A stretch of 38,157 nt of DNA from Candidatus Gastranaerophilales bacterium (GTDB lineage Bacteria > Cyanobacteriota > Vampirovibrionia > Gastranaerophilales > Gastranaerophilaceae): assembly GCA_947624685.1 (NCBI GenBank), contig CANQLJ010000014.1:1-38157 (forward strand), in the 5' to 3' direction. Of the stretch, positions 1-8,267 are shown one piece after another. The first letter of the stretch is position 1. Each line of letters opens with the position of its first letter. The notes below the pieces were generated by a model. The model had not been told where the DNA came from and did not search any database. It saw only the letters and a list, made by a program, of their open reading frames with translations. Position numbers and translations under genes: made by a program.

Positions 1-299
1 GTATCGCAAGAGGGAATCGTACAGTTGATGCAAGTCTTCTTTTTCTTCCAGCATAATTTGCAGTTATCATTAACAATGTCTTTGCAATCTGCGGTGATGT
101 CTGAACCTCCCGAGGAAGATGCGCCGATTGTGGTACCGCTTGATTTAACTTTTTTTGTTATGATCGGCGCAAAAGCCGAAGCTATGCAGGATATGACGAT
201 TAAACTTACCAATAATTCCACAAGCGAAAAGGCTAAATGTTTTTTAACAAAATTTTTTATATTATTCTTAATAATACCAAAACTATTTTTAGACAACAT
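1..299 (-). CDS. Type IV prepilin-like protein, cut by window start
   Basis: The minus strand is open from an ATG at 299 to the window edge, so the 3' end is missing. A strong Shine-Dalgarno AAAGGAG lies 7 nt before the ATG and decides the start. The N-terminus is basic and then has a class III signal, AFSLVELLVSLIVISCIASA, with the prepilin peptidase site expected between Ala and Phe (Ala instead of the usual Gly at -1) and the conserved Glu at +5. After the hydrophobic helix comes a Ser/Gly linker and a cysteine-rich stretch with CKLC and CINC pairs separated by six residues plus two further cysteines. Proteins of this class are type IV pilins or type II secretion pseudopilins assembled in the inner membrane. 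The signal is secure; the exact role is not, and the cysteine pairs suggest disulfides or metal binding. It is divergent from the XRE regulator at 362. Confidence 0.8.
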   Translation of the reverse strand, partial: MLSKNSFGIIKNNIKNFVKKHLAFSLVELLVSLIVISCIASAFAPIITKKVKSSGTTIGASSSGGSDITADCKDIVNDNCKLCWKKKKTCINCTIPSCD

Positions 300-312
300 A
301 TTTACTCCTTTT

Positions 313-328
313 GTTGTATACATACAAC
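313..328. promoter_or_regulatory. Inverted repeat, candidate operator between prepilin and XRE genes
   Basis: GTTGTAT-AC-ATACAAC is a perfect 7-bp inverted repeat with a 2-bp centre. It lies in the 62-bp gap between the divergent prepilin (ATG at 299) and XRE regulator (ATG at 362). A related half site, ATGCAAC, overlaps the XRE start. Small XRE regulators commonly repress their own promoter through such dyads; that this one does so is inference. Confidence 0.4.
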
Positions 329-361
329 TAATAAATGTAATATACCAACTAATATGTATGT

Positions 362-634
362 ATGCAACGAAAAAATGAAAAAAGTTTACAATTGACAAAA
401 AAATTGGGTGAAGTTATAAGAGAAACAAGAAAAGAGCAAAAGCTCTCCTGCACTAAATTTGCCTATCAATTTGATATTGACAAGGGAAACTTAAATCGAA
501 TTGAAAACGGGCTTATAGATTGCAAATTTACGACATTGTGGAAAATTTCGGAAGCTTTTAACATTAAATTATCCGTCTTAATAAATATTCTCGAAAAAAA
601 AATGGGCAAAGACTTTAAAATAATGGACGAATGA
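362..634 (+). CDS. Small XRE-family transcriptional regulator
   Basis: The 90-residue protein is almost entirely one Cro/CI-type helix-turn-helix domain. Residues 13-75 carry the pattern LGEVIRETRKEQKLSCTKFA, then the recognition helix region DIDKGNLNRIENG, then TTLWKISEAFNIKLSVLI, which is the classic HTH_3 layout. No other domain is present, so it is probably a dimeric DNA-binding repressor or activator acting locally. There is no Shine-Dalgarno sequence; a TAATAT box 6 nt before the ATG could make it leaderless. The divergent prepilin gene and the inverted repeat between them make the prepilin and the regulator itself the likely targets. The target assignment is inference from position. 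Confidence 0.8.
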   Translation: MQRKNEKSLQLTKKLGEVIRETRKEQKLSCTKFAYQFDIDKGNLNRIENGLIDCKFTTLWKISEAFNIKLSVLINILEKKMGKDFKIMDE

Positions 635-732
635 AAGCATAGGCAATTTTTTTAACAAAAAATGTGTGGTATTATAAAATTGAAATATTTTTTAACATAA
701 CGAAACGAAAGACGAAACCAAAGGATTAAATT

Positions 733-1917
733 TTGGAATTTAATTTTGATAAAACCACAAATGAATTTTTAAAAACCCTCATATTATGCGCCAGAGAGCA
801 AAATATTGAGATTTTTTTTGTGGGAGGAATAGTCAGAGACAATGTTTTAAATATCCAGAATGACGAAATTAAAGATATTGATTTAATTGTGGCGCATGAT
901 GCAATTAAATTTGCAAAGACTTTAGAAAAAAAATCAAGCCAAATAAAGATAAAATCAATTCACAAAGATTTTTCGACGGTTAAAATTAAATATAAAAATA
1001 AATGTTATGACCTTGCTTCAACAAGAAGCGAAACATACCCTTATAGCGGCTGTTTGCCAAAAGTGACGGATATTGGAGTAGACATAAAAAAAGACAGCAC
1101 GCGAAGGGATTTTACGATTAATTCTCTCTATTGCAAATTAGATATTAAAAACAACAAAATAACATACAAATTAATCGATTTGGATAACATAAAAGGGCAA
1201 AAAGATATTAAATCAAAGACATTAAGGGTATTGCACGACAAAAGCTATATCGATGATCCCACAAGAATAATCAGAGGCTTAGGGTTTAAATATCGCTTTG
1301 GCTTTGATTTTAGCGAACACGACAAAGAATTAATCGAACAATATTATAATATAATTAATGATGATATGAGGCAAAATCAAAGCAAGGATAGAATCTTGAG
1401 CGTTTTTAAAAAAGTTTTTGATAACGAAAAACAAGATAAGATATTTAATGAAATTATAAAAAAGAAATACTATAAAATACTTTATAATGATGAATTAAAT
1501 GTGGATTTTAAAAAGATTAATAATATTATAAAAATGTTTGATTTGGATGATGATAATTGCCCCAAAAGCGAACAGAAGGCGGAATTTTATTATAATATAA
1601 TTAAAAATGAAGAAATTGAAAAGCACGATTTTGGGCTGTTAATTGAAATTGAGAAGTTTTTTTCAAAGCTTAAAAAAAGCCAAATCGCTTATTATTATTA
1701 TAAAACGGAAGATAAAAGCGCATTAGATTATTCAAAATTAAAAAAAATCGAACTTTTTATAAGCGCAAAGACGCTTCTGGAGGAAGGATATGCGCAAGGA
1801 AAAATAATTGGCGAAATATTAAATGATTTATTAAAAGAAAAATTCAACAACCCCAAAACCTTATCCACAAAGGAAAAGGAGCTATGCTGGGTCAGGAAAA
1901 ATTATCCCGTAATTTAG
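733..1917 (+). CDS. cca: CCA tRNA nucleotidyltransferase / poly(A) polymerase family protein
   Basis: This 394-residue protein belongs to the class II nucleotidyltransferases that add or repair the 3' CCA of tRNAs. The N-terminal catalytic head shows VGGIVRD (residues 30-36), the metal-binding pair DID (48-50), the RRDFTINS motif near residue 125 and DDPTRIIRGLGF near residue 175, all in the family order. The C-terminal half is Lys- and Tyr-rich and poorly conserved, as is usual for the tRNA-binding body and tail. The start is TTG at 733, chosen because AAAGGA lies 7 to 8 nt upstream and the family's motifs begin at the expected distance. From motifs alone a CCA-adding enzyme cannot be separated from an A-adding or poly(A) polymerase member. 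The gene stands alone downstream of the XRE regulator. Confidence 0.85.
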   Translation: MEFNFDKTTNEFLKTLILCAREQNIEIFFVGGIVRDNVLNIQNDEIKDIDLIVAHDAIKFAKTLEKKSSQIKIKSIHKDFSTVKIKYKNKCYDLASTRSETYPYSGCLPKVTDIGVDIKKDSTRRDFTINSLYCKLDIKNNKITYKLIDLDNIKGQKDIKSKTLRVLHDKSYIDDPTRIIRGLGFKYRFGFDFSEHDKELIEQYYNIINDDMRQNQSKDRILSVFKKVFDNEKQDKIFNEIIKKKYYKILYNDELNVDFKKINNIIKMFDLDDDNCPKSEQKAEFYYNIIKNEEIEKHDFGLLIEIEKFFSKLKKSQIAYYYYKTEDKSALDYSKLKKIELFISAKTLLEEGYAQGKIIGEILNDLLKEKFNNPKTLSTKEKELCWVRKNYPVI

Positions 1918-2017
1918 TGAATTGTGAAGTTTTGTAACAACTACATCAAATAAAGGATTCAAAAAGGCAATTTTTTAATTCAAAAAAACTTTATTTAATT
2001 GTAGGGATATAAAACAC

Positions 2018-2030
2018 ACACATGTTACAC
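2018..2030 (+). repeat. Left copy of a 13-bp inverted repeat flanking the gene at 2057
   Basis: ACACATGTTACAC at this position is the exact reverse complement of GTGTAACATGTGT at 2575-2587. The two copies bracket the coding region at 2057-2548. The left copy lies about 5 nt after a TATAAA box (2008-2013), so it may be at the very 5' end of the mRNA. Confidence 0.6.
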
Positions 2031-2056
2031 ATTAAACCAATGAAAAGAGGGTTATT

Positions 2057-2548
2057 ATGGGATGGGTTACGCTATCTTTAAGGAAGTCTGAACTTAAGCA
2101 GACAAAAACTTATTATCAACAAGAACTTCTCGATATTGCGAGAGAAAAAAGGTCGTTGGACAGGCAGCTTAAGTATGATCAAACCTGTGTCCAAAACAAA
2201 ATGAAAAAGGCGCTAAACGGTATCGAAGATGCCTATAGCGAACAAAGAGACACAGCAAGAGAAAGTGCTCGACTGGCAGCGCAAGACGGAAATGATGTCG
2301 AATATGACAGATTACAAGAAGTCTTAGACGACATGAAACAAAAGTATGAATCTATGACAAACGATGAAACGGAGTACTGGGAAGAAAGTTTGTCAATGAT
2401 AGAAGAAGAAGCAAATCAAAGAGAAACCGAGCTTGACCAACGTCAAGTCGAAGTTGAAACACAACTTGAAGTAATCAACTCCGAAATGGAAGCAGTATCA
2501 AGCGCAGTAAGCTCTGATGTACAAAGCTCAACAATAAAATTATCATAG
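2057..2548 (+). CDS. Hypothetical coiled-coil protein, 163 aa
   Basis: I do not recognise the family. The protein is highly charged, has no signal peptide or membrane segment, and nearly its whole length (residues 8-145) is predicted by eye to be coiled coil, with heptad-like runs such as REKRSLDRQLKYD and ETELDQRQVEVETQLEVI. The C-terminus turns Ser/Val-rich. AGAGGG lies 5 nt before the ATG. The gene is flanked by a perfect 13-bp inverted repeat and followed by a bidirectional terminator. It faces a larger coiled-coil gene (2692-4464) across that terminator and shares an ATGTTACA sequence with that gene's upstream region, so the two may be co-regulated and may interact; that is inference. 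Confidence 0.7.
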   Translation: MGWVTLSLRKSELKQTKTYYQQELLDIAREKRSLDRQLKYDQTCVQNKMKKALNGIEDAYSEQRDTARESARLAAQDGNDVEYDRLQEVLDDMKQKYESMTNDETEYWEESLSMIEEEANQRETELDQRQVEVETQLEVINSEMEAVSSAVSSDVQSSTIKLS

Positions 2549-2574
2549 ATTAAATAATTAACTCATCTTTGATA

Positions 2575-2587
2575 GTGTAACATGTGT
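2575..2587 (-). repeat. Right copy of the 13-bp inverted repeat
   Basis: GTGTAACATGTGT, exact reverse complement of 2018-2030. It sits in the 3' untranslated region of the gene at 2057-2548, directly before the terminator hairpin. Confidence 0.6.
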
Positions 2588-2590
2588 TAA

Positions 2591-2624
2591 AAAAAGCGAA
2601 GTTTTTAACTAAACTTCGCTTTTT
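2591..2624. terminator. Bidirectional rho-independent terminator
   Basis: A perfect 14-bp stem (AAAAAGCGAAGTTT at 2591-2604 with its reverse complement at 2611-2624) has a 6-nt loop and runs of A on one side and T on the other. It separates the convergent genes ending at 2548 (plus) and 2692 (minus) and should terminate both. Confidence 0.9.
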
Positions 2625-2691
2625 GCTTTTATTTCGGAAATTGTGTGTGTATTAATTATTTGCCCAATCTGCCTAAATATTTCTAAACTGC

Positions 2692-4464
2692 CTATTGTTC
2701 ATCAAGTAAATTATAAATATCATTTAATCTTGATTGACTTTGCGCTACGGCTGATTTTAATGTCGATATAGCAGCGCTTCTGTCTGAATCATATTGGCCT
2801 TTAGCTTCTTCATAGGCTTCTTTTGCTTGTTGAATTTTTTCATCTTGCATTGCAACTTGGTTTTCAAGTTCTTCTTTTTGGGCGTTTAGTGCTTCTAATT
2901 CGCCTTGTAATGTTTCAAGTTCGCCTTGAGCAGTTGTAAGTTTTTCTTCTGCTTCTTCTGCCTTGGTTTGAGCTTCTTCAAGTTCACCTTGAGCTTTTTC
3001 CAGTTCGCCTTGTAATTTATCGGCCTCAGCTTGAGCTTCTTCGGCTTGGCTTTCAAGTTCTGCTTTTTGAGCCTCAGCTTGAGCAATTTCATCCGCATTT
3101 GTTTGAACTTGGTTTCCGTCTTCATCTTCTTCAAATTCCGGTTCCGGAATTTCAACAGCGTCGGCTTGAGCTTGTAATTCCGTAGCATTATTTTGCGCTT
3201 CAGTATGTTGAGTTGTTAAATCATCAACTTTTGTTTGAGCGTTATTTACTTCAAGGTCTGCTTGATTTTTTTCTTGTTCAGCCGTTGCAACTTCGCCTTC
3301 TTTAGCTGCGACTTCGCCTTCTTTAGCTGAAATTTCACCCATTACGGCATCTAATTCTTGGGCCAAACCTTCATCTTTTTCTGCAACTGCGTCGGTATAT
3401 GCTTGTTGAAGACCATCGACGTTTTCTTTTGCTTCTTTCATTTCGGGGGCATTACCTGAAATAACGTCTTGGAGTTGTTGTTTTTGTCCGTCCAATACGC
3501 TTTCGCCTTTAGTTTTAGCTTCTGTTAATTCTTTGGCGCTTGCGTCGCTTTTAACTTCGGGGACGGAATCTTTAGCGCTTTTTCCCGCAAAATCGTCTTT
3601 AACGGATGTTTGATTGTCTTTTGAATGGTCAACAACTTCAACGCCGTTTGCAATAGCTTGTTGCTTCAATTTATCCATTTCAGCGGCAATTTCATCATTT
3701 GTCATATCTCTGCCGACTTTTTGGCCGCTTGAGGAAGCTGTTTTATCTGTTGCCGTTTTGTCAGCTGCCGTTTTATCGGTTGCTGCCTTTTGGGTTGCGT
3801 CCTTATCGGATGTTTTATCGGAAGTTTTATCGGAAGCTTTTGAGCTGCCCGATGCTTTTGATGATCCGCCCGAGCCTCCCGAGCCTGCGCCTGCAGCTTG
3901 TTTTTGGCTTTGGTCATATTCGTTATTTGGGTATTGCGGATTTACGCCGCTTCCTTCGTTATTACCGTTTAATTTTTCGGAAGTCGATTCTTTGTCTTCT
4001 TCATCTTGAAGATTCATGCTTCTTAATGAACCCAAGATGTCGCCTGCTGAAAAGTTATCGGAATCGCCGTCATAACCGCTTGCGCTTTTGTAATAGTTTG
4101 TTAATTCATCCATATCAAGGTCATTTGACCCGTCGGAATCTAATTGGGCACGAAATTCACCGGATGTTTGTAAATCGTTCATAAAATCAGCCATAAATTG
4201 CGCATCATACATATCTTGTTCGCTAACTTTAGAGCCGACGGTGAGTTTTCCGTCCTTAACTTCCATATTCGACATAATGCTTGAATCAACATTAATGCCG
4301 TTTAAATCGACGCCTATTTCTTTTAAATAATCTTGAAAAGCGTCGCTATGAGTTGCGATTTTGACATTTTTAGTATTTCCTTCATCGCCGTAATTTTTGG
4401 CTTGTTTTTTGTACCATTGTTCAAAACCGTCCCTGAGTTGACTGTAGCTGATATTTTTGCTCAT
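2692..4464 (-). CDS. Large EF-hand and coiled-coil protein of unknown function
   Basis: The start is placed at the ATG at 4464 (protein MSKNISYSQL..., 590 aa) because GAGGTG lies 5 nt upstream; the frame is open further upstream but has no ribosome site. Residues 109-120 (DSDGSNDLDMDE) fit an EF-hand calcium loop with ligands at positions 1, 3, 5, 9 and 12; a second, imperfect Asp-rich loop follows about 20 residues later. The middle is low complexity: Gly/Ser runs and then repeated DKT/DKTA units. The last 250 residues are a long Glu/Ala/Gln-rich coiled coil. There is no signal peptide and no membrane segment. The shape resembles cytoskeletal or secreted scaffold proteins, but no family is recognised. 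ATGTTACA occurs twice upstream (4487-4494 and 4539-4546). Confidence 0.75.
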   Translation of the reverse strand: MSKNISYSQLRDGFEQWYKKQAKNYGDEGNTKNVKIATHSDAFQDYLKEIGVDLNGINVDSSIMSNMEVKDGKLTVGSKVSEQDMYDAQFMADFMNDLQTSGEFRAQLDSDGSNDLDMDELTNYYKSASGYDGDSDNFSAGDILGSLRSMNLQDEEDKESTSEKLNGNNEGSGVNPQYPNNEYDQSQKQAAGAGSGGSGGSSKASGSSKASDKTSDKTSDKDATQKAATDKTAADKTATDKTASSSGQKVGRDMTNDEIAAEMDKLKQQAIANGVEVVDHSKDNQTSVKDDFAGKSAKDSVPEVKSDASAKELTEAKTKGESVLDGQKQQLQDVISGNAPEMKEAKENVDGLQQAYTDAVAEKDEGLAQELDAVMGEISAKEGEVAAKEGEVATAEQEKNQADLEVNNAQTKVDDLTTQHTEAQNNATELQAQADAVEIPEPEFEEDEDGNQVQTNADEIAQAEAQKAELESQAEEAQAEADKLQGELEKAQGELEEAQTKAEEAEEKLTTAQGELETLQGELEALNAQKEELENQVAMQDEKIQQAKEAYEEAKGQYDSDRSAAISTLKSAVAQSQSRLNDIYNLLDEQ

Positions 4465-4563
4465 AATACACCTCACTATTTCCTGTATGTTACAGATTAC
4501 GACAGATTTTACAACCAACTTTAGTGTTTTTTAATGAAATGTTACAATTCTTAATATCCGATT

Positions 4564-6417
4564 TTATTTTTCGCGTCTTTCGAATATCAAAAATAAGTAG
4601 TCATTATCGGGCGAGCTTATTGCTTTTGCAACATTATCTTCAAACAAAACATCATAATATTTGTTTTCGATTTTCTTATATCCGACAATAGAATTTAATT
4701 TATATTTGAAATTAACCGCCGCAATAATATTATAAAGGGTTTTTGATTTTAGGGCATCAAATAAAATTTTTGATTGATTGGATGATAAATCCGCTTTTTT
4801 AAAGTTTATTGTTCGAGCATATTTGGAATAATTTTGCCAGGAAGCACATTTAGCGACACTTTTTCTTGATATTGGCTTAGAATTTTGTTTATCAATTATT
4901 ATAACAAGCCTTTGGGGCGTTTTTAAATTGAGCTCATTGTTGATTTTATCTAAAAGATAATCGTTTATTTTTGTTTCGTTCAGATAATCGCTTGTCATCA
5001 TTCGAGCGTTATTATTTGTGATTTTATCGTTTGAAGATAAAATTTTATTCATTAAAGATTTTTTTGACGACTCTTTTAAATAATCATAATCAAAATCCAA
5101 AAACCGATATTTTCCCCAGTATAATTTTGCAAAATGCCCCATATAAGGCATGATTATTAAATCTTTTTTTGTAAATTTATTTTTCTTAAAAAAAACATTA
5201 ATCGGGTTTAATACCGCATCGGACTTGTTTATTGAAATATCAAAAGAATTTATATTGGGACTCAGTATTTGAATTAAAAACAAAAATAAAATCATCGAAA
5301 TTTTAAGATTTTTGTTTTTTATGGAAAAAATGCCATAGCATAAAATAATTAAAAATAAAATATAAAAATCTATTGTGTAAATTGGCTCTACGGGCAGACT
5401 CTGTTTTAAAAACAAAATCAAAAACACACAAAAATCAATTGAAGAAATTAATATCAAAGTTCTTAAAAAATTATTTTTAATTAATGTTTTAATCAAATAA
5501 AAAGCAAATAATATAATTGGTACAAAGCTTGTAAAGAATATGATACAGAGGATTTTTACGGTATTTATGTTTGTTATATCGGAATTTAAAAAGAAGCTGT
5601 AAATTATACCAATGAGGCTTTTTGTCTGAAAATCGGGAGCGCTGAAGCTAAGGTATGGCGTTATATATTCACTTATCAAAAGATAAAAAGAGCTGAAATT
5701 AAGAGCGATTGAGTCATAGTTATTCGGAATTATATAATTAAGATTTCTGACATATTGGATAATTAATATCGGAAAAACAACCACAAAAGAAATTAAAGAC
5801 GAATAAAAAAGCTTTTTTGTATACCTTGTCATTTTTTTATTTTGCTGATTTTTGCCGTTAATAAAATATAATACAAAAAGCTGCGCTAAAACATAAATAA
5901 AACCGAATGTATCGGTAAATATCATAAGAGCGTTTGAAAAAGCCAGAGGAACGAAGGTTTTTTTGGATTGGAATTTAATAAAATCATAGAGAAAATATAT
6001 TGCCGTTAATTTTATCAAAAGACTGAGACAAAAAGGGCAAATGAGGCTTGTATAATAAAGAAAAAAATGATTAACGCACAAAATTAAAGCCAAAAATAAA
6101 CCAAACTTGATGTTTTTAATCTTTTTTCCCACAAAAAACATCATTATAACGCACAAAAAAGATATTATTGTGTTTAGAATTTTAACCAAAAAACCAAACC
6201 TAAAAAACGCGCCAATAAGGTAATATAAAGGCAAATTCGTGTCATAAAGCGCGCATTGTTTAATTATTCCCAAAGGGAAAAATGCTCTCATGATAGAAAG
6301 GCTTTTAAAACTAACCGGATTAATTTCGGCAAAATTAATCATATAGCCTAACTTAAAGATAATAAAAACCGAAAACAACACCCCAAATATATAAAGCAGA
6401 TTTTTATTTATGTTCAT
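4564..6417 (-). CDS. Polytopic membrane protein, GT-C fold glycosyltransferase-like
   Basis: The 617-residue protein has roughly ten hydrophobic helices up to about residue 390, then a soluble C-terminal domain. In the first loop, residues near 58-66 read DTNLPLYYL, which resembles the D-x-x-P-x-Y motif of the lipid-linked sugar transferases of the GT39/GT83 (PMT/ArnT) type, where the Asp is catalytic. Such enzymes move a sugar from a polyprenyl-phosphate donor to an acceptor on the outer face of the inner membrane. The acceptor here cannot be told. There is no Shine-Dalgarno site; TTGATT-17-TATACT ends 6 nt before the ATG, predicting a leaderless mRNA. Family assignment rests on topology plus one motif, so it is moderate. 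Confidence 0.6.
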   Translation of the reverse strand: MNINKNLLYIFGVLFSVFIIFKLGYMINFAEINPVSFKSLSIMRAFFPLGIIKQCALYDTNLPLYYLIGAFFRFGFLVKILNTIISFLCVIMMFFVGKKIKNIKFGLFLALILCVNHFFLYYTSLICPFCLSLLIKLTAIYFLYDFIKFQSKKTFVPLAFSNALMIFTDTFGFIYVLAQLFVLYFINGKNQQNKKMTRYTKKLFYSSLISFVVVFPILIIQYVRNLNYIIPNNYDSIALNFSSFYLLISEYITPYLSFSAPDFQTKSLIGIIYSFFLNSDITNINTVKILCIIFFTSFVPIILFAFYLIKTLIKNNFLRTLILISSIDFCVFLILFLKQSLPVEPIYTIDFYILFLIILCYGIFSIKNKNLKISMILFLFLIQILSPNINSFDISINKSDAVLNPINVFFKKNKFTKKDLIIMPYMGHFAKLYWGKYRFLDFDYDYLKESSKKSLMNKILSSNDKITNNNARMMTSDYLNETKINDYLLDKINNELNLKTPQRLVIIIDKQNSKPISRKSVAKCASWQNYSKYARTINFKKADLSSNQSKILFDALKSKTLYNIIAAVNFKYKLNSIVGYKKIENKYYDVLFEDNVAKAISSPDNDYLFLIFERREK

Positions 6418-6423
6418 AGAAAC

Positions 6424-6452
6424 AGTATATATTTTTAGTTTTTAAAAATCAA
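6424..6452 (-). promoter_or_regulatory. Predicted leaderless promoter of the GT-C gene
   Basis: Minus strand TTGATT (6447-6452), 17-bp spacer, TATACT (6424-6429), then 6 nt to the ATG at 6417. Transcription should start at or next to the ATG. Confidence 0.5.
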
Positions 6453-6484
6453 TCAGAAAGTTTTCAAAGATTTTAGAGAAATTC

Positions 6485-6916
6485 TCAGTCGCAAAAACTC
6501 TTTTTAAAGATTTGAATATTATTTTCATCATCCGCCCAAACTCCTTTTAAAGTATCATCAGGTTTTGATAGAATCAAAGCATAATAGTCTTTAAGCCAAG
6601 GTGTGTCATAATATTGCGCTACATAAGAATCATTGTCTTGGGACTTATATTTTTTTTGTTTTTTATCAAAATTAGATTTCATATAATCCAAATCTTTAAA
6701 CATATCAATTGCATCTTTTGGATTGAGTATGGCTTTGATTTCATCGGGCAAGGTGTTATATTTTTTAAGATAGTAAGCAGTTGAAGCCCCAAAAGAAACC
6801 GTATCTTTAGCTAAATTCAAATTTGGCTTTAAATAATAGCTATTTGAATCTTTTTTTACATTGGGAATCTTTCTGACGCCAAAAGTATGCCAAAAATCAA
6901 CATGCGCAATTTTCAT
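6485..6916 (-). CDS. Hypothetical protein, 143 aa
   Basis: I do not recognise this protein. It is small, basic and soluble-looking, with many Lys, Tyr and Asp residues and no signal peptide or membrane helix. A short stretch KDTVSFGAST at residues 38-47 is followed by helices and a Trp-containing C-terminal part (DDTLKGVWADDENN). The ATG at 6916 has no good Shine-Dalgarno sequence. It lies downstream of nothing and upstream of the membrane glycosyltransferase on the same strand, 68 bp apart. A real gene is supported by length and amino-acid composition in line with its neighbours; function is unknown. Confidence 0.55.
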   Translation of the reverse strand: MKIAHVDFWHTFGVRKIPNVKKDSNSYYLKPNLNLAKDTVSFGASTAYYLKKYNTLPDEIKAILNPKDAIDMFKDLDYMKSNFDKKQKKYKSQDNDSYVAQYYDTPWLKDYYALILSKPDDTLKGVWADDENNIQIFKKSFCD

Positions 6917-7129
6917 TTCAACACAATCTTTCTTATTAATTATCCTTACAACACAACTATTTTATGAACTTATTCTATAGGATAATTCTATCAAATTTTT
7001 TAAAAAAATTCCATAATTTATATAAAGTATTACAAAACTAAATATGGTATAAAATACACTTGTTTCGCGCCTTTTGACCCAAGCATCCCTATTGAAGTAA
7101 ATATATTTTGATGATTTAATTAGTGTGTT

Positions 7130-8266
7130 ATGAAGATTTTGCACTTGGGCGATTTGCATATCGGGAAAAAATTAAATGACTTTTGCCTTCTTGATGATCA
7201 AAAATTTGTTCTCACTCAGGCAATTGATTTAATAAAGCGCGAAAAAATCGACGCTGTTTTTATCTGCGGAGATATTTTTGATAAACCCGTAGCGCCAATC
7301 GGGGCACTTGAAGTTTTTAATTGGTTTTTAGATAGTATTGTAAAATTAAATATAAAAATATTTATAATTTCAGGCAACCACGACAATATCGATAGAATCT
7401 CTTATCTATCCGATTTATTAAAGAAAAATAATATTTATGTCGCAAAGAATTTCTCAGGCAAAATCGAGAAAGTCTCGCTTGATGATGATGTTGATATTTA
7501 TCTTCTGCCCTATTTATACCCCGCAATAATTAGAAAATATTACCCAAACAACGAAATAAAAACCTATAATGATGCAATAAAAATAATTGTTGACGATATT
7601 AATTTAGATAAAAATAAGCTCAATTTCATTCTCGCACATCAATTTGTGACATCAAAAAACAATTCCTCAATAACGTCAAACAGTGAAACAAAAAGTGTCG
7701 GCGAAATTGATAATATAAGCTATGAAATTTTTAAAAATTTTGATTATTGCGCGCTTGGGCATCTTCACTGTCCCCAAAACGTTGGGGATGATAAAACATA
7801 TTATTGCGGCTCGATATTAAAATATTCTTTCAGCGAAATTAATCAAAAAAAGAGCTTTAGAATAATTGAAATTGACAAAAATAAAAACATCAGTTTTTCA
7901 AATCACAAAATCGATTTTTTGCACGATATGAAAGAATATAAAGGATATATTGACGAATTTTTGGATGAAAAGTTTTATTCAAAAATAAATACGGATGATT
8001 TTATTCATTTTACGCTGTTGGATGAATATGTAATTAATGCTAAAAAGAAACTCTCTTTGATATATAAAAATATATTGTATCTTGATTTTGAAAACACATT
8101 TACAAAAAGCCTTCAAAAAAATCTAAATCCTAATATTACAAACAACAAGACAATTTATGAACATTTTTGTGATTTTTATTTAATGATGCAAAATGAAAAC
8201 CCCGACGACAAAAAACAAAAAATCATAAAAGATGTTTTAAATTCTGTTTCAAAGGAGGCCATATAA
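7130..8266 (+). CDS. sbcD: Exonuclease subunit SbcD (Mre11-type nuclease)
   Basis: SbcD is the nuclease subunit of the SbcCD complex, which with SbcC opens hairpins and trims double-strand DNA ends in an ATP-stimulated, Mn-dependent way. The five metallophosphoesterase motifs are all visible: DLHIGK (8-13), GDIFDK near residue 47, GNHDN near 83, LAHQFV near 167 and GHLHCPQ near 209. At 378 residues it has the normal length with the C-terminal capping region. sbcC follows after one base, so the pair is one transcription unit. The gene has no Shine-Dalgarno site; TTGAAG-17-TTTAAT upstream may give a very short or absent leader. Confidence 0.95.
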   Translation: MKILHLGDLHIGKKLNDFCLLDDQKFVLTQAIDLIKREKIDAVFICGDIFDKPVAPIGALEVFNWFLDSIVKLNIKIFIISGNHDNIDRISYLSDLLKKNNIYVAKNFSGKIEKVSLDDDVDIYLLPYLYPAIIRKYYPNNEIKTYNDAIKIIVDDINLDKNKLNFILAHQFVTSKNNSSITSNSETKSVGEIDNISYEIFKNFDYCALGHLHCPQNVGDDKTYYCGSILKYSFSEINQKKSFRIIEIDKNKNISFSNHKIDFLHDMKEYKGYIDEFLDEKFYSKINTDDFIHFTLLDEYVINAKKKLSLIYKNILYLDFENTFTKSLQKNLNPNITNNKTIYEHFCDFYLMMQNENPDDKKQKIIKDVLNSVSKEAI

Positions 8267-8267
8267 T

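Noticed and set aside
25-378. Plus-strand frame of 117 codons at the window start
   Set aside because: It is the mirror of the prepilin gene, which has a proper signal motif and ribosome site on the minus strand; the plus-strand protein has no recognisable pattern.
3614-4184. Plus-strand frames opposite the EF-hand/coiled-coil gene
   Set aside because: Open because of the biased codon use of the repetitive minus-strand gene; hydrophobic nonsense composition.
6962-7159. Minus-strand frame of 65 codons between the gene at 6916 and sbcD
   Set aside because: It overlaps the sbcD start, lacks a ribosome site and has no protein-like pattern; the 213-bp gap looks like regulatory DNA.
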